DNA of 64,000 nucleotides from Aegilops tauschii subsp. strangulata. Its lineage: Eukaryota > Streptophyta > Magnoliopsida > Poales > Poaceae. The notes under the pieces are model-generated. The model worked only from the letters and a program-made list of their open reading frames with translations. It was not told the origin of the DNA and did no database searches. The DNA is taken from the NCBI RefSeq assembly GCF_002575655.3, contig NC_053037.3, positions 568,146,880 through 568,210,879 of the forward strand, read 5' to 3'. Of this stretch, positions 58,323-64,000 are shown piece by piece; the stretch's first letter is position 1, and every line of letters begins with the position of its first letter. Position numbers and translations under genes: made by a program.

Positions 58323-59024
58323 TTTGTTAAGAAAAAGCAGTAGCTAGCAAACTGAACATGGGTCCTTATGGTGAGCTAATAAGACAAGCTGCTCCTCATT
58401 GTCGGAGATATCGATGATGATTGGCTCCTTGGAGATGGAAGAGGGCGAGGCCTCCGCATCGTGGGTGCCCTCGTTGTAGCGGTGAGTTGCCTGAGCCGCT
58501 CCGGGCACCAACCTGCTGGCTCTTGAGATGAGGTAAGCACGTGCACGCTGAGAAAACATCTCGTAGTCTTCGTCGAAGGCACCGACAGTGGCCTAGAGAA
58601 AACGCCACGAACTGTCGTTTAAAGCAGCCAACCGCGTCACGGCGTCGGCGCGCGAGGCGTCAACGGTGGCCTCGACGGCGAGGTGCTCCTCCAAGATTTG
58701 GGGGTCGGCACGAATGGCAGCCATCGCGACCTCATCCGCGCGTGCGGCCGCAATTTGCTTCTCTACTGCCAAATGCTCCTTGAGGTACTGGCTATACTAC
58801 GTGCACCATGGCTTAGGCCGGCGCTTATTTGGTGGAGGGGTCGGTGATTTGGGTGGAAGGTGTCGCGCTCGCGCCGGCGGTCGGGGCATGTGGTATGTGG
58901 AAGGAGGAGGAGGAGGATGGGGTCGGGTGTGGAATACCTGCGTAGATAGGCGAGGCCGAGTAGCGTGAAGGAGGGTCACCGGCGAGGAGGCAGCGGCGCT
59001 GCAAGCAAGGAGTGAATGTTTCAA

Positions 59025-60165
59025 CTTGGAAAGGAAGGCAGAAAGGGGGGAATGTGGATTTTGGTACGGGGGAGGGGGCGGGGAGGTAGATATTTCCGCC
59101 GAAGCCGAAAATTTGGAATCGCTTCAGCCAAAAAACTGGCACGCAAAGTGTCATCAGACATGGTCCCTTATTCAGAGCGGGCTGTGGACTATAGCCATCG
59201 CACCTTCTCACGGTGCTCCAAGATATTTTGTGCTGCATCTCACACGGTTGTTTATAATAAACTGTGTGGTATCTACTTGATTTTTCGTCTTGATTTGAAT
59301 TACATAATGGGGTCACAGCGGCCATGGACGGTGTTTGAATTGCTAGACCTTTTATCTGCAGTGATCATAAAAGAAATGGAATTATTCAGGGTTCGTTTGG
59401 ACATTTTTATGCATTAAGTGAGTTTCCAATGCATTTATGTGCATAATTCAAATTTGAACTACATGCACATGCTCCAGTGCATATAAATTGGTTGAAAAAT
59501 CAAATCTTTGTCCTTGGGTGCATGCTTAGGTCCCATGCAAGAAATAGGAATGAATGTCAAACACCCTGCCACCGTCACTCGGCCGCAAACATTGAGATAC
59601 CTGGTTTTTAAATTCTAGTAAATCCAAAACTCCTCTGAAATTCATGAAACTTGGCATGCTATCATGGAGCGGCATCAACATGTCATGATAAAGTTTTTGT
59701 CCCATTTGGGGCAGGTTTGGGTATATGCTTCTCACAAACCAGAGCTTCTCACAACAAGCATGATGGTTTCAGATAGAACACCCGTATGCAACGTGAGAGT
59801 AGGATTTGTGCATCTCTTGAACACAAACGGTTCGTTTGGATGACCCGTGTGAACCACTTACAAACAATTTGGTGCGATTTGCCTCTGTCATATTGGGTAT
59901 GTTGCCATTTGTCAAACTAGAAAGATTGACATTTGTTGATCTAGTAACATTGCCATTTGCCAACCTTGTAACACTGCTATTTGTCAAAATATGAAGCTAA
60001 AAATCACTAGCAGTATCTAATTTTTGCAACTAAAATTCAGTAATTAAGCATAGATGGAGGAGAGGAGGCGTGTTCAGCCAGGCGTGCAGCGGGCGGCACG
60101 GTACTATTCGATTTGACAGCGGGCGGCGTAGTTCCTGATACGGCTTTAGTGCAGACAAGGGAGAG
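59025..60165. other. Flank of the DNA-transposon-like unit, no gene
   Basis: Apart from the presumed promoter side of the minus-strand pseudogene (59025-59200), this part holds sequence that reads like subterminal repeats: CACACGGTTGTTTATAATAAAC, words built on CATTTGTCAA between 59900 and 59990, and ACAAACGGTT. No coding frame with domain character. The right edge is the LTR at 60166. Confidence 0.4.
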
Positions 60166-60774
60166 TGTCGTGGAATTGTCACGGCAGATGTCCTTAGTGT
60201 CAGGACTTAGTCGCGAGGCCAGCGCATGTATGTGGTAGCTTGAGAGGGGTTGGGCGGAATCGAGAGACGCAACACAAGACAAGGATTTAGACAGCTTCGG
60301 GCCCCGGGAAACATCATCCGGTAATAGCCCTACATGCTGTTTGTGGCTAGGTCTCATTATGCTCATGAGAGAGTTGCCGGGAACCGGCTCTCGGTGTCTA
60401 GCCCTAGAGATTGTTTCTTGTTCCTTGTCCCTCTTGGGGAGCCCCGCCCCTCCTTATATAAGTTAGAGGGGCGGGTTATATGTGGAGTCCTAGTAGGACT
60501 ACGACTAGTCTATCTTCTCTTACAAGTTGATTACAAGTCCGGGTCTTGCTTCCTCGTAAAGGAAATATTCGTCATCCCTTTCCTCTTAATCCGGCCCGTC
60601 ATAATGTGAGCCGGCCTTCTGGGCTTTGGGCCTTGTTGTCCATCTGACCCGCCCGCCGGGTTACTAATGAGTCGCCAAGATCAGGTAGGTTATCTGCGAA
60701 TCGCCAAGCTCCGGGCGGGTCACCAGTGAGTCGCCAATTCCGACCGGGTCATACCGCGGGGTATATCCCCGACA
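60166..60774 (-). repeat. 3' LTR of the minus-strand element
   Basis: On the minus strand the LTR starts TGTCGGGGATATACCCCGCGG and ends AATTCCACGACA, with the inverted ends TGTCG/CGACA. A TATATAAG box in AACTTATATAAGGAGGGGCGG (minus strand, near 60455-60465) lies where a promoter is expected. The left flank is GAGAG; the matching copy is outside the window. Confidence 0.75.
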
Positions 60775-61524
60775 TTAGCCACCAGTTTCATTTGGATTCA
60801 TCCATGTTAAACTGATCCTGTAAAATAAACACAAGAACAAACTTGATAGGTTGTGCTCCGGGTTAAATTTTTGTAAGCCGGCACCTGATCATCTTTAAAT
60901 CCTTGTCATTTCCTTCTTGATACATGCCCATGAACTCATCGCAAATCTCCTTTAGTAGATATGTTCAAACTTTGTGAATGCAAAAAATCCAGATACTTCT
61001 TTTAAGAAATCCGGGTCAATAGGCCAGCTTCAGAGTCAATTTGCTGGCATTGGTCTCTTGTAGAGAAATATTGTAAGAAATAATCCACTTGAATCGGCTT
61101 CCAAAGCGCCGGCTTAAAATATATTGGTCTTGAAATACTCATCTGACTTTCAGCCGGCTTGAAGAGGTAAAACTTGCCGGTTTATCATAACCAAAATTGC
61201 CGGCTTGTAAATATTGATAGCACCGGGTCATAACTGTTGTCGACGCCGGGTCATAATTATTGGTGACACCGGATCATGATTGTTGCAAACTCCGGGTCAA
61301 TCTGATCTACTCAAAACTGAGAATTTGAAGATTTTCCCCCCTTATATGTATATCACCTGTAGCCCCAAGGGCCGGGTCATTATGCAATAATGAGCAGGGA
61401 CTTTGTGAATATGATCATGTAAACTTGACCAGCAACGTGTAGCCCCCAAGGGCCGGGTCAGTAAGATATTAATGAGCTGGGACTTTGTATATGATTCATT
61501 GATAATAACAGTATATGATGTAAT

Positions 61525-61594
61525 CTCCACCATGGGGCTTGAACCCACGTCCACAAGGTTAAGAGCTTTGTACTCTACCAACTGAATAGTGGAT
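61525..61594 (-). tRNA. tRNA-Lys(CTT)-like sequence inside a retrotransposon
   Basis: On the minus strand the sequence contains a D-loop CAGTTGGTAGAG, the anticodon arm CAAAGCTCTTAACCTTG with anticodon CTT, and the T-loop GTGGGTTCAAGCCCCAT with a full B-box. This agrees with plant nuclear tRNA-Lys(CTT) over most of its length. It is about 70 bases long, lacking two or three bases in the acceptor and D stems, with one mismatch in the anticodon stem, so it may be a pseudogene. It lies inside the internal part of the minus-strand LTR element, between repeated CCCAAGGGCCGG words. tRNA-Lys copies carried by transposons are known in wheat. Confidence 0.75.
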
Positions 61595-62445
61595 CTTTCA
61601 ATATAATAGATTAAGGCTTGTGTACCTTGAATTTTTGACAAGAGCAATTGGTAGCCCCCAAGGGCCGGCTCATTTAGAATGTGATGAGTCGGGTCTTCAA
61701 TAAGTTGAGCAAAAAATGACTTTGCATTAGCCCCCAAGTGCCGGGTCGTAAGCCTGCAGCGACTCGGGACTATTCTTTCCATTGTAGAATAAATCATATC
61801 CATTGATAAAATAATAGCCATTGCGCCAAAGCGACTTGAATACCTCATCTGTTGATAAGTCAATCCGGAGTTTAAATACCCGGCGGCTCTTGGCCGATGG
61901 CGACTTAATACGCCTCCATGTAAGCCGGAATTTTTACAACCCGGCGGCTTATAGCCTTTGAGAAAACCAAGAATTGATAACCCTTTTGAGACACCAATTT
62001 CAATCTTTGATGATGGGCTTGAACTTAATCATTTATGTAAGTCATAGCCCTGTAAATCCTGCACAGAGTTTAAACAACATATGCCCTGGCGACTTAACGT
62101 TAAAAGCCAGGGCGGGTAACCACCCAAATGTAGTCTTATCCTACACACAAGTAGATCACAAGATCCCTTGGCGGTTTACCGCAGGGCGGGTCATAATATC
62201 TCACATATAACCACTGTGATATCGAATTTGTACTGCCGGTTTACATGACCTGTGCAGTAAGGGTGATAACCCAATCTTTAGAAATCAAGACTTCCAAATG
62301 TTTATGATTGTCATATGATGGCGACTTATCATCCAAAGTCAAACCGGGTTAAATAGCAACCACTCATATACACTTTAGATATGATCAAAAGAGCTTCAAA
62401 TAAAATCCAAAAATTGTTTGCAAAAAGAGACTTCAAAAAATTTGA

Positions 62446-62900
62446 GGCTTCTGATTCGAATACGATCAGAAAACCGTCCCAAAGGGGTTAAGCTAAGATT
62501 CGAATACGATCATATAGCCCCCAGTGGCTTTGGCATTGCCGATCAAGAGGGTACCGACAGCTATGTTCTCTTTGGTTCGAATACGACCTATGTTTGAACA
62601 GGAAGCCCCCAAATGACCTTGAGAGTTGTTTAACGACGCTGATTCGAATACGATCCACGTCGGTTCCCAAAGGGGGTTGAGCTATGGTTCAAATATGACC
62701 AAGAAACTCCCCAATGAGCTCGGCGGTGTGCCGATCAAAAGGGTATCGACAGCTATGTTCTCTTTGGTTCGAATACGACCTATGTTTGAACAGGAAGCCC
62801 CCTAGTGATCATAAGAATATTTAACGACTCTGATTCGAATACGATCAGGGTCACACCAAAAGGGTTAAGCTAAATTCGAATACGATCAGCTCCCAATGGT
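62446..62900. repeat. Tandem repeats of about 190 bp with GATTCGAATACGATC
   Basis: Units start at about 62446, 62634 and 62825 (each CTGATTCGAATACGATC), with 2.4 copies. Each contains AAGGG(G)TTAAGCTA or a variant, CCGATCAA(G/A)AGGGTA, GACAGCTATGTTCTCTTTGG and GAACAGGAAGCCCCC. The word TCGAATACGA recurs about seven times in all. Confidence 0.85.
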
Positions 62901-62964
62901 CATTAAAGCAGGGTACCTATGTTTGGGTTGTGCTTTGTAAATACTCTTTTTGGTCCTTTAATTT

Positions 62965-63240
62965 TTCCTGAGAACTCGAACTTTGCGAGAGATAAATTCT
63001 TTTTGTACCGGAAAAACCGGATATTAAAAGTTTCAAAGCTTTGTGATAAACAAATTTACCTTAAACCGGATTTTGAACCGGATTTGAGAGCTTCAAAACT
63101 TTGTGGCAGATAAATTTCCCTTGAACCGGATTTTAAACCGGATATTTAAGAGCTTCGGCGCTTTGTGGGAGATGTCAAGTCTCTCGAGCCGGATCTAAAC
63201 CGGAATCCTTCTTTTTAAGCCGGAAATTTTCTGACGGCCT
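62965..63240. repeat. Tandem repeats of about 62 bp with ACCGGAT words
   Basis: About four units hold an ACCGGAT...ACCGGAT pair, AGAGCTTC(A/G), and CTTTGTGG(C/G)AGATAAATTT or variants. They follow directly on the 190-bp repeats and continue the repeat-rich internal part of the minus-strand element. Confidence 0.75.
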
Positions 63241-64000
63241 TTAAACTTTTCACTAATATGGCGGCAGCCTTCGGGACCGGGTTATTTTTCCCTTCAATGA
63301 CCCAGAGTTCTTGAATGCATTGAAATCGACCAATGATGCCGAGTCATATCATTGTAGCCCCCGAGTCTCAAGACGACTCAAGGAGTTGGCTTTGAGATTC
63401 TCCATATTGACCATAGCATAAGGTGTATATCATTGGTATTGATAGCGCAATGTGAGTCCACAGAAGGTTGAGGTGACTGCGGCGGGTTATGAGCCGTGTC
63501 AGCAACTCGGCCAATGGTTCCTTCCAACTGGATGTTTTGAAGTTAACCAAACTGTAGTGGCATCGACTTGTGCGCCTGCCCATTGAACCATCCAGTGCAG
63601 ACGGCGGCTGATAATACATGATAATTCGCCTCCTATTTGTTGGAAGAAAACCGGGCTTCCCAAGAAGTGACTCGCTCATATTCAATAAACAGCTCATGCA
63701 TACAGGTGCGGCCCAGTGTGTATATATAGACCAACCCGCGAGGGACGGATGGTAAAGATGACCGTTGCATCAGAGGCGACACAGACAGATGAGCCGGCCG
63801 TGGTGTTGTAAGCCGGTCCGGACGGGCGAATCGATCGCCGGCGAGGTAAGCCGCGCGGATGGGCGAGTCAACCACGTTGTGTTGATGTAGTGAACAATTG
63901 TCCTGTATCAAAAACATCGCAAACTAGAGTAACTGTTCTTTGACAGAAAACAATGTATGCTAATAAACTTTAAACGGATAGATATCACCTGACTGTTCGG

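Larger units (their letters stand above)
54936..59024 (-). pseudogene. Minus-strand pseudogene with B3-like C-terminal exon and acidic SIM-like motif
   Basis: The first coding block runs in one frame from ATG 59024 to 58344. It has a Pro-rich start, helical Ala/Glu-rich repeats (EEHLAVEATVDASRADAV) and an acidic motif PIIIDISDNEE that resembles a SUMO-interaction motif. Stops lie at 58797 and 58593. A short exon with ATG at 55287 (MGSTEVYKM) and a last exon (about 55175-54936) follow after a long intron. The last exon reads VFIQHPRFNIEVFLKRF and IHRHWPKVAKTFNMNEGSIFAFRF, similar to the C-terminal half of a B3 fold (H-W-x-x-F-like strand, E-G-S-x-x-x-F). The joint of the last two exons does not keep phase as I read it, so splicing is uncertain. 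The intron holds tandem repeats and a Helitron-like insertion. Confidence 0.45.
54209..59900 (-). mobile_element. DNA-transposon-like unit carrying a B3-like pseudogene (superfamily unassigned)
   Basis: Both flanks of the pseudogene hold short words such as ACACGGTT, AACCGTTT and ACAAACGGTT (54232-54660 and 59240-59850) in opposite orientation, as expected for subterminal repeats of a CACTA- or Harbinger-like element. The left edge follows the truncated LTR with TCACTCGTACGCGTC. I did not find a matching inverted end on the right, nor a target duplication, so the limits are estimates. Confidence 0.4.
60166..64000 (-). mobile_element. LTR retrotransposon on minus strand: 3' LTR and repeat-rich internal part
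   Basis: A 609-base LTR (60166-60774) lies at the left. To its right is at least 3.2 kb of internal sequence, running past the window end. On the minus strand a TGGTGGCTAA tract precedes the LTR start and is a degenerate purine tract, which fixes the orientation. No protease, RT or integrase is visible in this part. Long repeat-rich internal regions next to the 3' LTR are frequent in Tat-type elements, but clade is not proven. Confidence 0.65.

Noticed and set aside
60166..60774. Solo LTR
   Set aside because: A degenerate purine tract and repeat-rich element sequence adjoin its right side, so it is better read as the 3' LTR of a minus-strand element.
63368..63917. Minus-strand frames near the window end with a TATATATA word near 63720
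   Set aside because: Two short overlapping frames without domain; could be part of an extra ORF of the LTR element, but not supportable from this window.

Overview
The window looks like intergenic DNA from a large grass genome, most likely Triticeae (wheat, Aegilops or barley group). The evidence is nested LTR retrotransposons of Angela-like Copia, Athila-clade Gypsy and Tat-clade Gypsy type, CACTA elements with 3-bp target duplications, a Stowaway MITE with TA flanks and a Helitron-like element. I see no clearly intact host gene. Family names come from recognising motifs by eye, not from a database search, and species cannot be decided.

Layout. 1-1080: purine-rich degenerate repeats. 1081-8885: remains of a DNA-transposon-like unit on the + strand. 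It holds a multi-exon transposase-related pseudogene (clear exons 4880-7105), a decayed tandem duplication carrying a Stowaway MITE, a GGCCC-rich tract with a 44-bp tandem array, and a terminal region with four CACGTG boxes. 8890-14920: Angela-like Copia element that lost its 5' LTR. It had inserted into the LTR of the next element. 14921-35069: Athila-clade Gypsy element I, whose reverse transcriptase is split by a complete Tat-clade Gypsy element (17200-28393, TSD CTGAT). The Tat element carries an antisense gene with its own TATA box, encoding a predicted B3-like protein with an RG-rich N-terminus and an acidic tail.

35070-45256: rearranged Athila copies. A 5,080-bp block (29751-34830) recurs almost unchanged at 37449-42528, and a third fragment starts at 42525. 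Breakpoints show a 4-bp microhomology, homologous switches between copies, and an inverted 36-40 bp filler. 45257-54208: a Sabrina-like Athila element with gag and protease but no polymerase or integrase. Its 3' LTR holds a non-autonomous CACTA element (52102-53779). 54209 to about 59900: a DNA-transposon-like unit with a minus-strand pseudogene ending in a second B3-like segment, with 245-bp tandem repeats and a Helitron-like insertion inside its intron. 60166-64000: a minus-strand LTR element, of which the 3' LTR and a repeat-rich internal part are visible. It includes a tRNA-Lys(CTT)-like sequence.

How the parts work together. Nothing here looks like a functioning pathway. The LTR elements carry the usual gag, protease, RT, RNase H and integrase order, mostly broken. 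The Sabrina-like element would need enzymes from a related autonomous element. The best candidate for something beyond standard transposon content is the pair of unrelated transposons that each carry a minus-strand B3-like coding region, one of which is still open.
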